DNA of 64,000 bases. It comes from Corynebacterium stercoris (GTDB lineage Bacteria > Actinomycetota > Actinomycetes > Mycobacteriales > Mycobacteriaceae). The notes under the pieces were generated by a model that was not told where the DNA came from, ran no database searches, and worked only from the letters and a program-made list of their open reading frames with translations. This document shows, piece after piece, positions 8,298 through 18,143 of this stretch. How positions within the stretch are numbered: the stretch's first letter is position 1; every line of letters starts with the position of its first letter. The translations under genes and the position numbers were made by a program. Location of the stretch: contig NZ_JAMFTQ010000002.1 in NCBI RefSeq assembly GCF_024160105.1, positions 217,195 through 281,194 of the forward strand. The letters are read 5' to 3'.

Positions 8298-9011
8298 ATG
8301 CACACCGCAGCCACGCCCGTAGACACCGCCGCCCTCCTCGGCCCCGTGCTTCCCGCCGGCGAACCCGAGCTGCGCGCCATCGCCGTCAACGCGCTCTTCG
8401 GCGCGTTCGGCCGCGAAGGCACGTCCGAGGCGCTGGGCAACGACACAGACGCGGCGCTGATCCGCGAGCTCCGCGGATGGGCCGATGTCATCCTCGTCGG
8501 CGCCGGCACCGTCGAGGCGGAGGATTACGGCCCCGCCGACACCCCAATGGCGGTGCTTTCCACATCCCTCGACCTCGACCCCGGCCTGGGCATTTTCCAC
8601 GGCGCGCGCCTCATCGTCCTCACCCCGGAGCAGTCGCTTACCGACGACTCCTTAGCAGCCAACCGCACCGCCCTCGAGGCGGCCGGCGCGGAGCTCGTGA
8701 GCTCGTTCGGCGGCACCATCCGCGAGGCGGTCGAGGCGCTGCGGCGCGAAGGGTACGCACGCATCCTCTGCGAGGGCGGCCCCGGCGTCTACGCTGATGT
8801 CTTCGCCGCCGACCTCGTCGACGTACTGCACCTGACTATCGATCCCTCGCTCAGCCCCGCCGACGCGCCCTCCGGCCTCGAGCTGGACGGCCCGGCAGAC
8901 GGCGTCGCCCGGTTTGCGTTCGAGGACGTGACTGTGGAGCACAACGCGATGATGTTCTGCCGTTTGCGGCGGGTGGCGGACGTCGGCACGCGCGTGCCCC
9001 GGTACGGTTAA
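8298..9011 (+). CDS. RibD C-terminal-domain reductase (pyrimidine/dihydrofolate reductase family)
   Basis: 237 aa, NADPH-dependent reductase fold like the C-terminal half of RibD; the mycobacterial counterpart in the same gene context is Rv2671. Visible features are the N-terminal strand NALFGAFG, the substrate/cofactor segment GWADVILVGAGTVEAEDYG and the glycine motif RILCEGGPGVYADVF. No deaminase domain is fused, so it is a stand-alone reductase; the natural substrate may be a riboflavin intermediate or a pterin. I start it at ATG 8298, because the longer open frame runs back through tRNA genes. TATGCT ends 6 nt before the ATG, suggesting a leaderless transcript. The next gene, aftC, starts 4 nt after the stop. 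Confidence 0.82.
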   Translation: MHTAATPVDTAALLGPVLPAGEPELRAIAVNALFGAFGREGTSEALGNDTDAALIRELRGWADVILVGAGTVEAEDYGPADTPMAVLSTSLDLDPGLGIFHGARLIVLTPEQSLTDDSLAANRTALEAAGAELVSSFGGTIREAVEALRREGYARILCEGGPGVYADVFAADLVDVLHLTIDPSLSPADAPSGLELDGPADGVARFAFEDVTVEHNAMMFCRLRRVADVGTRVPRYG

Positions 9012-9015
9012 GCGC

Positions 9016-10302
9016 GTGCTCGAGACGATCTGGACCGCTCCCCGACCCGCCGCGGACATCCGCCCAGCGCGGGTGCTCAGCGCCGCCGCCTGGCCGCTGG
9101 CGATCCTGTTGATCATCCACCGCCTCGCCGTGCTGGCGCGAGCGGGTGCCGTCACCGACGATTTCACCACGGTGTGGTCGGCCGCCCGCCGGTTTGTGGA
9201 ACGCGTGCCGGTGTACAACGAGGTGTACCACTACGTCAACCCGCATTATCTCTACAACCCGGGGGCGACGCTGCTGCTCTCCCCACTCGGGCTGATCCCG
9301 AGCATGGAGGCGGCTCGCCCCTGGTTCATCGCGCTCAACGCCGGTTGCATCATCGTCGCGCTCGCGTGGCTGACGCGTCTTTCGGGCTACCGCTTGAGCT
9401 CGCCGGTTTTCCCCGTGGCGCTCGCGCTCGCCTTTGCGACGGAGGCCGTGACCAACACCCTCGTTTTCGCCAACATCAACGGCGTTCTGCTGCTTGCGCT
9501 CACCGCGTTCCTCGCCCTGCTTTTGCGCGATTCCCCCATCGCCGCCGGCGTCGTGCTGGGGTTGGCAATCCTGGTCAAGCCGATGTTCGCCCCGCTCATC
9601 GTGCTGCCGTTCATGCTGCTGCGGTGGCGCGCGGTGGCGGCCGCCATCGCCGTGCCGGTGGTGCTCAACCTCGTGGCGTGGCCGCTGACCCCGGGTGCCG
9701 GCGACTACTTGGACAAGCTCGTTCCCTACCTCGGCCAAACGCGCGATTACGCCAATTCGTCGCTCGCTGGCTTCGCCGTGTATTTCGGCATGCCCGGGCG
9801 GCTGCACGGCACGCTGTTCCTCCTGCTCGCCGCAGCTGTAGCCGTCGCGGTGCTGGGGCTTGCGCGGTGGCGCTTCAGCGACACCTGGCTCTTTCTCGCC
9901 GTCAGCTCCGGCGTGCTGCTCACAGGCGTGTGCCTGCTGTCGTCACTCGGCCAGGCCTACTACTCGATGATGCTGTTCCCGGCGCTGTTCACCGTGCTCC
10001 ACCGCGCCTCGCCCATGCACACCTGGCCCGCGTGGCTCGGGGCGTTCTGCTGCCTCGCGCCGCTGGCTTGGGTTGTGCCCGCGCACCCGGTGGCCGGGCG
10101 CTGGGTGGGCACTTTCTTGCCGACGGCAGGCTGGGCACTGTTCATCCTCGCCGCCGCCGCATGGGTAGTGTCGGTCCAGATACACAACCGATCTGGAGGA
10201 CAGACAAATGAGCGAGCAGAACTACAAGGAATGGACCGAGGAGCAGTGGCGCGAGAAGCTCACGCCGGAAGAGTTCTACGTCCTGCGCCAGGCCGGCACT
10301 GA
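9016..10302 (+). CDS. aftC: Alpha-(1->3)-arabinofuranosyltransferase AftC (GT-C, DUF2029 family)
   Basis: 428 aa polytopic membrane enzyme. Adds the alpha-1,3 branch to arabinan of arabinogalactan and lipoarabinomannan using decaprenyl-phospho-arabinose. About ten hydrophobic helices; the first extracytoplasmic loop carries the acidic pair of GT-C enzymes (AVTDDFTTVWSAARRF, residues ~46-61). The order RibD-C - aftC - msrB - hemQ matches the mycobacterial Rv2671-Rv2676c block. Start GTG 9016 has no Shine-Dalgarno but TACGGT lies 7 nt before it (leaderless pattern). The last ~30 codons overlap msrB by 95 nt in another frame and give a basic tail unlike a membrane protein end. Confidence 0.85.
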   Translation: MLETIWTAPRPAADIRPARVLSAAAWPLAILLIIHRLAVLARAGAVTDDFTTVWSAARRFVERVPVYNEVYHYVNPHYLYNPGATLLLSPLGLIPSMEAARPWFIALNAGCIIVALAWLTRLSGYRLSSPVFPVALALAFATEAVTNTLVFANINGVLLLALTAFLALLLRDSPIAAGVVLGLAILVKPMFAPLIVLPFMLLRWRAVAAAIAVPVVLNLVAWPLTPGAGDYLDKLVPYLGQTRDYANSSLAGFAVYFGMPGRLHGTLFLLLAAAVAVAVLGLARWRFSDTWLFLAVSSGVLLTGVCLLSSLGQAYYSMMLFPALFTVLHRASPMHTWPAWLGAFCCLAPLAWVVPAHPVAGRWVGTFLPTAGWALFILAAAAWVVSVQIHNRSGGQTNERAELQGMDRGAVAREAHAGRVLRPAPGRH

Positions 10303-10621
10303 GCCGCCCGGCGTCGGTGAGTACACCGACACCACCACCGAGGGCGTGTACCATTGCCGCGCCTGCGGCGAGGAGCTGTTCCGCTCCACGGAGAAATTCG
10401 CCTCGCACTGCGGCTGGCCGTCCTTCTTCTCCCCGCTTGCGGGCGACAAGGTCATTGAGCGCGAGGACCGCTCCCACGGCATGGTCCGCACGGAGGTGCT
10501 GTGCGCGAACTGCGGCTCCCACCTCGGCCACGTGTTCGCCGGCGAGGGCTACGACACCCCCACCGACCTGCGCTACTGCATCAACTCCATCTCCATGACG
10601 CTGGAGGAAAAGGAGATTTAA
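10208..10621 (+). CDS. msrB: Peptide methionine-(R)-S-oxide reductase
   Basis: 137 aa. Reduces methionine-R-sulfoxide in oxidised proteins. All family features are present: zinc Cys pairs C50/C53 (HCRACG) and C99/C102 (CANCGSHLGHVF), substrate pocket HCGWPSFF, and the catalytic Cys123 in LRYCINS. The start is well supported by GGAGG ~8 nt upstream. The gene begins inside the 3' end of aftC. It converges on hemQ with a 6-nt gap. Confidence 0.95.
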   Translation: MSEQNYKEWTEEQWREKLTPEEFYVLRQAGTEPPGVGEYTDTTTEGVYHCRACGEELFRSTEKFASHCGWPSFFSPLAGDKVIEREDRSHGMVRTEVLCANCGSHLGHVFAGEGYDTPTDLRYCINSISMTLEEKEI

Positions 10622-10627
10622 GCGCTC

Positions 10628-11329
10628 CTACGGGAGGATCTCGATGACCTCGCGGATGCTGCCCACGCGGCGGCCCGTCTGGAACGGGATTTCCTCGCGC
10701 ACGTGCATGCGGGCTTCGGTGTAGCGCATCTTGTGCATGAGCTCCTCGATGCGCTCCAGGGTCGGCGCTTCGAATGCGAGCATCCACTCGTAGTCACCCA
10801 GCACGAACGCCTCGACGGTGTTGGCGCGCACGTCGGCAAAGTCACGCGCGGCCATGCCGTGCTCGGAGAGGATGCGGCGGCGCTCCGCGGGCTCAAGCAG
10901 GTACCAGTCGTAGGAGCGGACAAACGGGTACACCGTGATCCAATCCTGCGGATCCTCACCCATGATGAAGCTCGGCAGGTGGGACTTGTTGAACTCGGCC
11001 GGGCGGTGCAGGCCATTGCCCAGCCAGCTCACCTCGACGAGCTGGCCGAGGGTAGTCGTGCGTCGGAAAGTAGCGAGCGCCTGCTGCAGTTCGGAGAAGT
11101 GCTCGGCGTGCCACCAGATCATGAAGTCCGCGTCAGCGCGGATGCCCGTGTTGTCGTAGATGCCGCGGACCGTGACCTTGCCCTCCTGCTCGAGGTTGGC
11201 GAAGAATGCCTCCGCCTCCTCGATGATGCGGGAGCGCTCGGTGCCCAGCGCGCCGGGAATGGCGCGGAACACCGCGAACTGCAGGTAGCGCTGCATAGAG
11301 TTCAGTGCGTCGAAGTCGAGCTTGGCCAT
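10628..11329 (-). CDS. hemQ: Coproheme decarboxylase HemQ (chlorite dismutase family)
   Basis: 233 aa. Last step of the coproporphyrin-dependent heme pathway: oxidative decarboxylation of coproheme to heme b. Residues match those described for the Corynebacterium diphtheriae enzyme with an offset of one: His117 (NKSHLPSF, distal base), Tyr134 ([13 protein letters not shown], catalytic radical) and His157 ([10 protein letters not shown], proximal ligand). The C-terminal [19 protein letters not shown] segment is typical of actinobacterial HemQ. I start it at ATG 11329 ([10 protein letters not shown]), after an AAAGGA site. Confidence 0.93.
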   Translation of the reverse strand: MAKLDFDALNSMQRYLQFAVFRAIPGALGTERSRIIEEAEAFFANLEQEGKVTVRGIYDNTGIRADADFMIWWHAEHFSELQQALATFRRTTTLGQLVEVSWLGNGLHRPAEFNKSHLPSFIMGEDPQDWITVYPFVRSYDWYLLEPAERRRILSEHGMAARDFADVRANTVEAFVLGDYEWMLAFEAPTLERIEELMHKMRYTEARMHVREEIPFQTGRRVGSIREVIEILP

Positions 11330-11475
11330 GGGTGCATGGTCCTTTCTGCCGCGAGGCGTATCATCCAAAAGTCGGATTTCAGTCTACCCCCGCCTCCACC
11401 GCACGCGGCCACCGCCGCCCGCTGGACGGCGCGCCTCCCACCGAAGTCAGCCACCCCTGGATAGCTTTAGAGCCT

Positions 11476-12114
11476 GTGAAGCACACGGACACCTCCCCCG
11501 CCGCCCCCACCCCGCTGGGCGGCGAGCCCGCGACTGGCGCTCCCGCGACCACCCCGGCGGAGTTCGCCGCCGCTGTGGAATCCATGCACGCGGCGCGGCT
11601 TCGCCCGGAGATCACCCTGGGCACCATCCGCCCGCCGCAGCGCCCCGCGCCCTTCAGCCACGCCGTAGGCCTCGAGGTGGACCGCGGCGACGACACCGAC
11701 CATGTGCCCATCGACAGCGAAGGCGACGCGTTCGGCCGCCTCATCCTGCTGCACTCCCCGGACGCCGAAGAGGCGTGGGAAGGCTCCATGCGGCTCGTGG
11801 CGTACATCCAGGCCGACATGGATGACGCGGTAGCGTCCGATCCCCTCCTGCCGGACGTGGCGTGGCAGTGGCTCAACGAGTCCCTCGCAGACACCGGCGC
11901 CGGGTTCACCAACCTGGGCGGTACCGTGACGTCCACCGCGTCGGTGCGCTTCGGCGAGATCGGCGGCCCGCCGCGTGCCTACCAGTTGGAAATGCGCGCC
12001 TCTTGGACCGCGGACGGCTTGGACCTCGCTCCGCACGTGGAGGCGTTCGCCAGCGTGCTCGCCCACGTCGCGGGACTGCCGCCGGAAGGCGTGACCGAGC
12101 TCGGCCGCCGCTAA
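11476..12114 (+). CDS. DUF3000 protein (Rv2680-like)
   Basis: 212 aa cytoplasmic protein of unknown function, conserved in actinobacteria next to RNase D. After a Pro/Ala-rich N-terminus it has the family segments MHAARLRPEITLGTIRPPQR, AFGRLILLHSPD and DVAWQWLNESL. GTG 11476 is chosen because TAGCTT lies 8 nt upstream (leaderless pattern) and there is no Shine-Dalgarno. It precedes rnd by 38 nt, so the two are probably functionally linked, as in mycobacteria. Confidence 0.78.
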   Translation: MKHTDTSPAAPTPLGGEPATGAPATTPAEFAAAVESMHAARLRPEITLGTIRPPQRPAPFSHAVGLEVDRGDDTDHVPIDSEGDAFGRLILLHSPDAEEAWEGSMRLVAYIQADMDDAVASDPLLPDVAWQWLNESLADTGAGFTNLGGTVTSTASVRFGEIGGPPRAYQLEMRASWTADGLDLAPHVEAFASVLAHVAGLPPEGVTELGRR

Positions 12115-12152
12115 CCCCACCTGCTGCGCGGCCGGGACTACACTGCTGCGAT

Positions 12153-13346
12153 GTGACGCAACACCCGGACTACACGCTGGTTGACTCCCCCGCGGGGTTC
12201 CGCCGCGCTGCGCAGGCGCTGGAAGCGGGTCGCGGGCCGTTCGCCGTCGATACCGAGCGTGCGTCCGCGTACCGTTACGACGATCGCGCATTCCTCGTCC
12301 AAGTCCACCGCCGCGGCGCGGGCACGTTTCTTTTCGCCCCGGAGGGCCACCGCGATGCCGTGCGCGACGCGCTGGAGCCGGTGCTGGGTGGCGCCGACTG
12401 GATCATCCACGCCGCCGGCGAGGACCTGGCGAGCCTGGCGCTCCTCGGACTCCACCCCGCCACGTTGTTCGACACCGAGCTCGCCGCCCGTCTCGCCGGG
12501 TTCGATCGACCGAACCTGGGTGCAATGGTGGAGCATTACACCGGCACGCACCTGGAGAAGGGCCACGGCCGGGAAGATTGGTCGCTGACACCGCTTCCTG
12601 CAGACTGGCTCGACTACGCCGCACTCGACGTCCTCTACCTCAATGACCTCGCCGAGGCGCTCGCGGAAGAACTGGCGGCCGCTGGCATGCTGGCCGCCGC
12701 AGAGCAGGAGTTCGCGCACCTCATCCGCACTCGCAGCCTGGCTCCCGCACAACCCAAGACGTGGCGCGACATGAAAGGCGTGCAGGCCGTGCGCTCCCCC
12801 GCGGGCCTGCAAATCGCCCGCGCGCTGTGGCAGGAGCGCGACGCAGCAGCGCGGCACACGGATGCGTCACCCGCCGCGCTGTTGCAGACAAAGGTCATTG
12901 TCGCCGTCGCGCAGGCGCAGCCGGGCACGCCGGACGAGCTCGCGCGCGTCCCCGGTTTCCCTGCCCGCAAGCGCGGCGCCACCAGCCGGTGGTTTGGGGT
13001 GGTCGAGGCGGCGCTTCGTGAGCGTCGGCAAGCATGGCCCGAGCGCACCCGCCGCGACCCGCACACGCCGCCGTCGAAGCCGACGTGGGAGCGCACTTAC
13101 CCCGAGTCCTTCGCCGCCCTGGAGCAGGCTCGCACGCGGGTGGCCGCCGCCGCGGGAAACCTCGGCATCCGCCCCGAGGACTTGCTCAGCCCGGCAACGC
13201 TGCGCGAAGTGATGTGGTCTGCTGCCGCACGCCCGCTCCTTGATGCGCACGACGCGTGCCGACGCCTCCTTGCAGCCGGCGCCCGGGAGTGGCAAGCCGA
13301 GATCGCGGGACCGCTCCTCGTAGCGCCGCGCGCCGCCGAGGACTAG
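12153..13346 (+). CDS. rnd: Ribonuclease D-like 3'-5' exoribonuclease with HRDC domain
   Basis: 397 aa. The DEDDy exonuclease domain has Exo [11 protein letters not shown] (residues ~32-41, with the DxE pair), Exo II around [10 protein letters not shown], and Exo III with Tyr-x3-Asp in [14 protein letters not shown] helical region and an HRDC-like domain follow (~200-380, [18 protein letters not shown] ... FPARKRG). It likely trims tRNA and stable RNA 3' ends. Start GTG 12153 follows TACACT by 8 nt (leaderless pattern). Its TAG overlaps the stop of the convergent dxs gene by 4 nt. Confidence 0.9.
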   Translation: MTQHPDYTLVDSPAGFRRAAQALEAGRGPFAVDTERASAYRYDDRAFLVQVHRRGAGTFLFAPEGHRDAVRDALEPVLGGADWIIHAAGEDLASLALLGLHPATLFDTELAARLAGFDRPNLGAMVEHYTGTHLEKGHGREDWSLTPLPADWLDYAALDVLYLNDLAEALAEELAAAGMLAAAEQEFAHLIRTRSLAPAQPKTWRDMKGVQAVRSPAGLQIARALWQERDAAARHTDASPAALLQTKVIVAVAQAQPGTPDELARVPGFPARKRGATSRWFGVVEAALRERRQAWPERTRRDPHTPPSKPTWERTYPESFAALEQARTRVAAAAGNLGIRPEDLLSPATLREVMWSAAARPLLDAHDACRRLLAAGAREWQAEIAGPLLVAPRAAED

Positions 13347-15310
13347 TTCTCCGGCGCCGCGTTCCACTCGCGGATCTGCCCCGCCCACTCGCGGACCTGC
13401 TCCGCCGCGGAGACCGCGTCGAGGCCGTATTCGGCGAGAAGCTGACCGCGCGAGGCGTGCACGGGGAAGATGTCGGGGAAGGCCAGGTGGCGCAGCGGGG
13501 TATCGATGCCCGCGGCCGACATCGCTTCAGCTACCGCGGAGCCGACACCGCCGCGCACGGTGCCGTCTTCGTAGACCACCACCATGTCCGCAAGTGCCGC
13601 CATGCCGAGCACGTCGGGTGATACCGGTATCACCCAGCGCGGATCGACCACGGTGACGCGGATGTTATCCGCCGCGACATCCTCGGCAACAGAGAGCGCG
13701 TAATCCGCGAACGAGCCGACGGAGATGATGAGCACATCGAGGGTTTCATCGTCCTCAGCATCGGCCTGGTTCGCGCCGGTGGCGGGTGCACCGTCGGGGA
13801 AACGCAGCACGTCCACGCCGCTGGGCAGGCGCATTTCCGCATCGATGTCCTCGGCCACGCCGCCCTTGGGGAAGCGCACGACAGTGGGCCCGTCCTCGAT
13901 AGCAATCGCCTCTCGGAACTCCTCGCGCAGGCGCGCGGCATCGCGCGGCGCGGCGATGCGGATGCCCGGCACGATAGAAGCCATCGCCATGTCCCACACG
14001 CCGTTGTGGCTGGCTCCGTCAGAGCCCGTCACCCCGGCGCGGTCCAGCACCAGCGTCACCGGCTGGCGCAGCAGGCCAACGTCCATCAGCAGCTGGTCGA
14101 ACGCCCGGTTGAGGAAGGTGGAGTAAATCGCCACCACCGGGTGCAGCCCGCCGAGAGCCAAGCCCGCGGCCGAGGTCACCGCGTGCTGCTCGGCGATGCC
14201 GACGTCGTAAAAACGCTCCGGGAACTGCTCCGCGAAGGGCGCCAGCCCCGTGGGACCAGCCATCGCGGCGGTGATCGCCACAATGTCGTCGCGCTCGTGC
14301 CCGGCCTTGAGCAACTCCTCCGTGAACACCGACGTCCAGCCCGGGGGCGATTCGGAAAGCGCCTCGCCCGTCACCGGGTCGATGATGCCGGTGGAGTGCA
14401 TTTGATCCGCTTCGTGATTCACCGCCGGTGCGAAACCGTGCCCCTTCTCGGTGACCACGTGCACGATAAGCGGGCCCTGGTAGCGGCGCGCGTAGGAGAA
14501 CGCAGCGTCAAGGGCCTTGAGGTCGTGGCCCTCGACGGGGCCGATGTACTTCATCCCCAGCTCGGAAAACATTTCGGTGGGCACCATCTGGGAGCGCACC
14601 GACGCCTTGAACGCGTGCAGCGCCTCGAAGGTGCGCTCGCCCACCCAGCCCATGGACTTCAAAGTCTTCTTACCGGACTCCATGACTTCGTCGTACGCAG
14701 GCTGGATCCGAATTGATGCCAGCTGATCGCGCAGACGCTTGAGGTTCTTGGCGAACCCGCCGATGGTCGGCGAGTAGGAGCGGCCGTTGTCGTTGACCAC
14801 AATGACCACGTTGCGGTCGCTCGCCGCGATGTTGTTCAGCGCCTCCCAGCACATGCCGCCGGTCAGTGCCCCATCGCCCACCACGGCCACCACGTGCTCA
14901 TCACCGCGGCCGGTGAGTTGCTTGGCCTTCGCCAACCCGTCCGCGTAGCTCAGCGCGGCACTCGCATGCGAGGACTCAGTCCAATCATGCTCCGACTCGG
15001 CGCGGGAGGTGTAGCCGGAAAGGCCGCCCTTCTGCCGCAGCGTGTCGAACTTGCCGGCGCGCCCGGTGAGGATCTTGTGCACGTACGACTGGTGGGAGGT
15101 GTCGAACACGAACGGGTCATTCGGCGAATCGAAGACCCTGTGCAGCGCAATCGTCAGCTCCACCACACCGAGGTTCGGCCCGAGGTGCCCGCCCGTTGCC
15201 GACACCTTCTGAATCAGCATCTGCCGAATCTCATCCGCGAGCTGGCCCAACTCCTCTTGCGGCAGGCGCTTCAGGTCCGCCGGCGAAGCGATGGAATCTA
15301 GCAGTCTCAC
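13343..15310 (-). CDS. dxs: 1-deoxy-D-xylulose-5-phosphate synthase
   Basis: 655 aa, full family length. Condenses pyruvate and glyceraldehyde-3-phosphate with thiamine diphosphate, the first step of the MEP isoprenoid pathway. The thiamine-binding motif starts GDGALTGG and ends at the conserved Asn in NDNGRSYSP. The transketolase pyrimidine domain ([16 protein letters not shown], with the catalytic Glu) and the C-terminal transketolase domain are intact. GTG 15310 is the likely start; an AAGGAG lies further upstream than usual (~14 nt). No terminator fits between it and the convergent rnd. Confidence 0.95.
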   Translation of the reverse strand: MRLLDSIASPADLKRLPQEELGQLADEIRQMLIQKVSATGGHLGPNLGVVELTIALHRVFDSPNDPFVFDTSHQSYVHKILTGRAGKFDTLRQKGGLSGYTSRAESEHDWTESSHASAALSYADGLAKAKQLTGRGDEHVVAVVGDGALTGGMCWEALNNIAASDRNVVIVVNDNGRSYSPTIGGFAKNLKRLRDQLASIRIQPAYDEVMESGKKTLKSMGWVGERTFEALHAFKASVRSQMVPTEMFSELGMKYIGPVEGHDLKALDAAFSYARRYQGPLIVHVVTEKGHGFAPAVNHEADQMHSTGIIDPVTGEALSESPPGWTSVFTEELLKAGHERDDIVAITAAMAGPTGLAPFAEQFPERFYDVGIAEQHAVTSAAGLALGGLHPVVAIYSTFLNRAFDQLLMDVGLLRQPVTLVLDRAGVTGSDGASHNGVWDMAMASIVPGIRIAAPRDAARLREEFREAIAIEDGPTVVRFPKGGVAEDIDAEMRLPSGVDVLRFPDGAPATGANQADAEDDETLDVLIISVGSFADYALSVAEDVAADNIRVTVVDPRWVIPVSPDVLGMAALADMVVVYEDGTVRGGVGSAVAEAMSAAGIDTPLRHLAFPDIFPVHASRGQLLAEYGLDAVSAAEQVREWAGQIREWNAAPEN

Positions 15311-15404
15311 GGTTCGGTTGTGCTCCTTCGGTGCAGGCTGTTTCGCTTCCCCGCAATATTACACGGGGCGCATGTGGCCCTGTCTCACAGTTCGCTTTCG
15401 GGAT

Positions 15405-16631
15405 TTAGCGGGGAGACAGTTCGACGATGGTTTCGAAATGGTGGGTCGCCGGGAATGCGTCGATAAGCAGGATGCGCCGCGCCGCGTACCCAGAGGCCGC
15501 CCACGCGGCGAGGTCGCGCGAGAGCGTCGCCGGGTCGCACCCGATGTGGATCACGCGCTCAGGTCCGGCCGCAGCCACCGCCTGCACCACGGCTTCCCCC
15601 GCACCTGCGCGGGGCGGGTCCAGCACGACGAGGCCCGGGGCAGGCAGCGTATCGACGCTCAATTCCACCCTCCCCCGGTGCACCTCCACCGGGATCTCCG
15701 CGAACGCCGGCTGGGTGCGCGCGGTAGCTGCCGGAGAATAGTCCACAGAGTGCACGCGCGCGCCGGCCGCGGCGTGAATGGCGGGCGCAAACGCGCCGAC
15801 GCCGCCATACAAATCCCACGCGTCGTCGCGGCTGTACTCGCCTGCGCCCCAGTCGGCGATGACATCGGCGTACGCCTCGGGGGCGGCGCGGTGCGCCTGC
15901 CAGAACGCGGTCGCCGGGAATGCGAACTCTGCGCCGTGGACACGCTCGGTGACCTCGCCGGAGCCTTCCAACACCGTGCGGATGTCCTCCACGCGGCGCC
16001 CGCGCTGCACGCGGCTGGTTTCCACGACATGGCGGGTGGTTCCTGAGTCCATGACTGCCACCACCTCAGACCCCGGAGTGAAGCGGGCCTCCCCGATAAG
16101 GCCGTCGGTGAGCCCCGGCACCGGCTGCGTGCAAGCCTCGGAGGCGATGACGTCCGCGGAGCGGGCGCGGCGCACCCCGGCGCGACCCTGCGCGTCGACA
16201 CCGAGACGCACGCGGGTTCGCCACCAGCTGCGCGGCTCGAGGCTTTGGGTGGCGATGGCATCTACGTCAATCCCGTCGAGGGCGCCGGAGCGCCCCGCGA
16301 GTGCGGTCAGTTGGCCGCGGAGCACATCAAGCTTCAGGTCGAGCTGGCTCGCCGGGTTGATGTGGGAGAAATCGCAACATCCCGCACCCGCCGCAGCTGC
16401 CGGGCAGGCGTAGGGCACGCGCATAGGCGATGCCTCGACAACTTCCAGGAGATCGGCGCGGGCCCACCGCTTCTTTGCTTTGGTGATGGTGGCGGCGACG
16501 GTATCGCCCGGCAGCGCGCCCGCGACGAACACCACGCGTCCGTCCGGGTCGGTGCCGATGCCTTCCCCACCGTGCGCCATGCGCGTGATGCGCAGCTCCA
16601 AGCGGGTGGTGTCAGTGGTCTCAGCCGCCAT
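15405..16631 (-). CDS. TRAM-domain 23S rRNA/tRNA (uracil-5-)-methyltransferase
   Basis: 408 aa, TrmA/RumA family. N-terminal TRAM domain (RITRMAHGGEGIGTDPDGRV, residues ~13-62), then a Cys cluster (CPAAAAGAGCCDF) in the position of the iron-sulfur site of RumA. The SAM-binding core contains DLYGGVGAFAPAI. The C-terminal VLDPPRAG and HIGCDPATLSRD motifs hold the catalytic Cys. Product would be 5-methyluridine in rRNA or tRNA; the exact site cannot be told. Only 2 nt separate it from the upstream DUF3710 gene, so the two are cotranscribed. Confidence 0.88.
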   Translation of the reverse strand: MAAETTDTTRLELRITRMAHGGEGIGTDPDGRVVFVAGALPGDTVAATITKAKKRWARADLLEVVEASPMRVPYACPAAAAGAGCCDFSHINPASQLDLKLDVLRGQLTALAGRSGALDGIDVDAIATQSLEPRSWWRTRVRLGVDAQGRAGVRRARSADVIASEACTQPVPGLTDGLIGEARFTPGSEVVAVMDSGTTRHVVETSRVQRGRRVEDIRTVLEGSGEVTERVHGAEFAFPATAFWQAHRAAPEAYADVIADWGAGEYSRDDAWDLYGGVGAFAPAIHAAAGARVHSVDYSPAATARTQPAFAEIPVEVHRGRVELSVDTLPAPGLVVLDPPRAGAGEAVVQAVAAAGPERVIHIGCDPATLSRDLAAWAASGYAARRILLIDAFPATHHFETIVELSPR

Positions 16632-16633
16632 GC

Positions 16634-17554
16634 CTAGCGGTTGTCGGCGTTAGCGCCGCCGTTGTTGATCTCCATGATCTGGCGCAGCGCGTCGCTGAGT
16701 GCGTTCGGGTTGCCGCCGGTGGGCGCCTGGCCGGTAGCGGAGGCGCCGGCGTGCTGGTTGGCGCGGGCCTCGACGGCCTGCTGCACCTGCGCCGCCAACT
16801 GCGGGGGCAGGGTCACGGGCAGGGAGTTGCCCGCCAGAATCGGAGACTCGCCGCGGTAGACAAAGGAACGCGCAATGGTTTCGCGCCCTAGGTCCGCCAT
16901 CGCGTCTTCGCGTCCGCTCGGGGCCGCGAGTGTCACGCGGTAGAGCCAGCGCGGGCCCTCCACGCCGATGATGCGGATCTGCCCGTTGCTGCCGGTGCCC
17001 ACAACCTCCGGGCCCCACGGGCCCTCCTCGACGTGGCACGGCATGCCCTCGGCGGTCATTCCCTCGGCGATCTCCTGCACGGAGCTCTCCCACAGGCCGC
17101 CGGTGCGGGGTGCAGCGAACGCGACCGGGGTCAGGCGGCCGTGCGGGGTGACGATGTGGACCATCTTCGGGCCCTGGTCGCCCATCTCGACCTGCACCTG
17201 AGTTTCCTTCGGCATGGGCACGCGCATGGAGCCCAGATCGAGCACCACGTCGGAGAAGTCGGAGAAGTCGAAGTCGTTGATGTCAACGTTGTCGCCGTCG
17301 AACGGGCCGGTAGAACCGTTCACCGGGTCATAGTTCTGCAGCGGCGCGGTGCCAGCAGCCTGGGCGACCGGCTCCGCAGACACCTGTGCGGCAGGGGCAG
17401 CGGCAGCGGCCTCGGGGGTTTCCTCGCTGACGTCGGCACGCGTCGGCTCCTCGGTAGCTGGCGTCGGCTCGGCGGCGAACTCCGTCGCCTGCTCCTGCGC
17501 AGGCTCAGGGGCGTTGTCATTGTTCTTCTTCTTGCCAAACGGCCACAGGGCCAT
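16634..17554 (-). CDS. DUF3710 protein
   Basis: 306 aa, conserved in Corynebacteriales next to dut. The start MALWPFGKKK is a family hallmark. A long Ala/Glu/Pro-rich disordered region (residues ~12-95) precedes the folded DUF3710 core (GPFDGDNVDINDF, VLDLGSMRVPMP, GPRWLYRVTLAAPSGRE). Function unknown; no signal peptide or membrane segment. Cotranscribed with the RNA methyltransferase gene downstream. Confidence 0.82.
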   Translation of the reverse strand: MALWPFGKKKNNDNAPEPAQEQATEFAAEPTPATEEPTRADVSEETPEAAAAAPAAQVSAEPVAQAAGTAPLQNYDPVNGSTGPFDGDNVDINDFDFSDFSDVVLDLGSMRVPMPKETQVQVEMGDQGPKMVHIVTPHGRLTPVAFAAPRTGGLWESSVQEIAEGMTAEGMPCHVEEGPWGPEVVGTGSNGQIRIIGVEGPRWLYRVTLAAPSGREDAMADLGRETIARSFVYRGESPILAGNSLPVTLPPQLAAQVQQAVEARANQHAGASATGQAPTGGNPNALSDALRQIMEINNGGANADNR

Positions 17555-17651
17555 CGTGGTCTCACTTTCCCCGCGCGGACCGCGGTGGGTTGAGTTGGGC
17601 TATCTGAGTCGACCTTAGTACCGCTGGCGGTGCGACTACCGGCGGCCGCGC

Positions 17652-18116
17652 TTAGTGCGTGCCGGTGGAGCCGTAGCCGCCGGCACCGCGCTCCGTGTCG
17701 TCGAGCTCTTCGACCTCTTCGAAATCCACGAGCTCCACGCGTTGGACTACCAGCTGCGCGATGCGCATGCCGCGGGTGATCTCAATCGGCTCGGAGCGAT
17801 CGGTGTTCAGCAGGCACACTTTTAACTCGCCGCGGTACTGCGCGTCCACTGTGCCGGGGGAGTTGACAATGGTGAGGCCATGCTTCGCCGCAAGGCCCGA
17901 GCGGGGGTGGATGAGCCCGACCGTGCCCATCGGCAGGGCGATGGCGATGCCGGTGCCCACCAGCGCGCGCTCGCCGGGCGCCAAGGTCACGTCCTCGGCT
18001 GCGTACAGATCCGCGCCAGCATCGCCGTCGTGGGCGCGCATCGGCAGCGGCAGATCCTTGTCCAGGCGCTTCACGCGGAGCGTGCCGACGGTGTTTTCGA
18101 AGCTGTTGTCGTTCAC
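17652..18116 (-). CDS. dut: Deoxyuridine 5'-triphosphate nucleotidohydrolase
   Basis: 154 aa trimeric dUTPase. Hydrolyses dUTP to dUMP, keeping uracil out of DNA. All five motifs are visible: [32 protein letters not shown] (catalytic Asp), RIAQLVVQ and the C-terminal P-loop-like [13 protein letters not shown] 18116 is chosen over upstream in-frame codons because the family start fits and TAGGGT lies 7 nt upstream on the minus strand (leaderless pattern). It is divergent from the DUF3093 gene with only 27 nt between the start codons. Confidence 0.94.
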   Translation of the reverse strand: MNDNSFENTVGTLRVKRLDKDLPLPMRAHDGDAGADLYAAEDVTLAPGERALVGTGIAIALPMGTVGLIHPRSGLAAKHGLTIVNSPGTVDAQYRGELKVCLLNTDRSEPIEITRGMRIAQLVVQRVELVDFEEVEELDDTERGAGGYGSTGTH

Positions 18117-18143
18117 GTGCCCCACCCTACTAAGGTTGGACAG

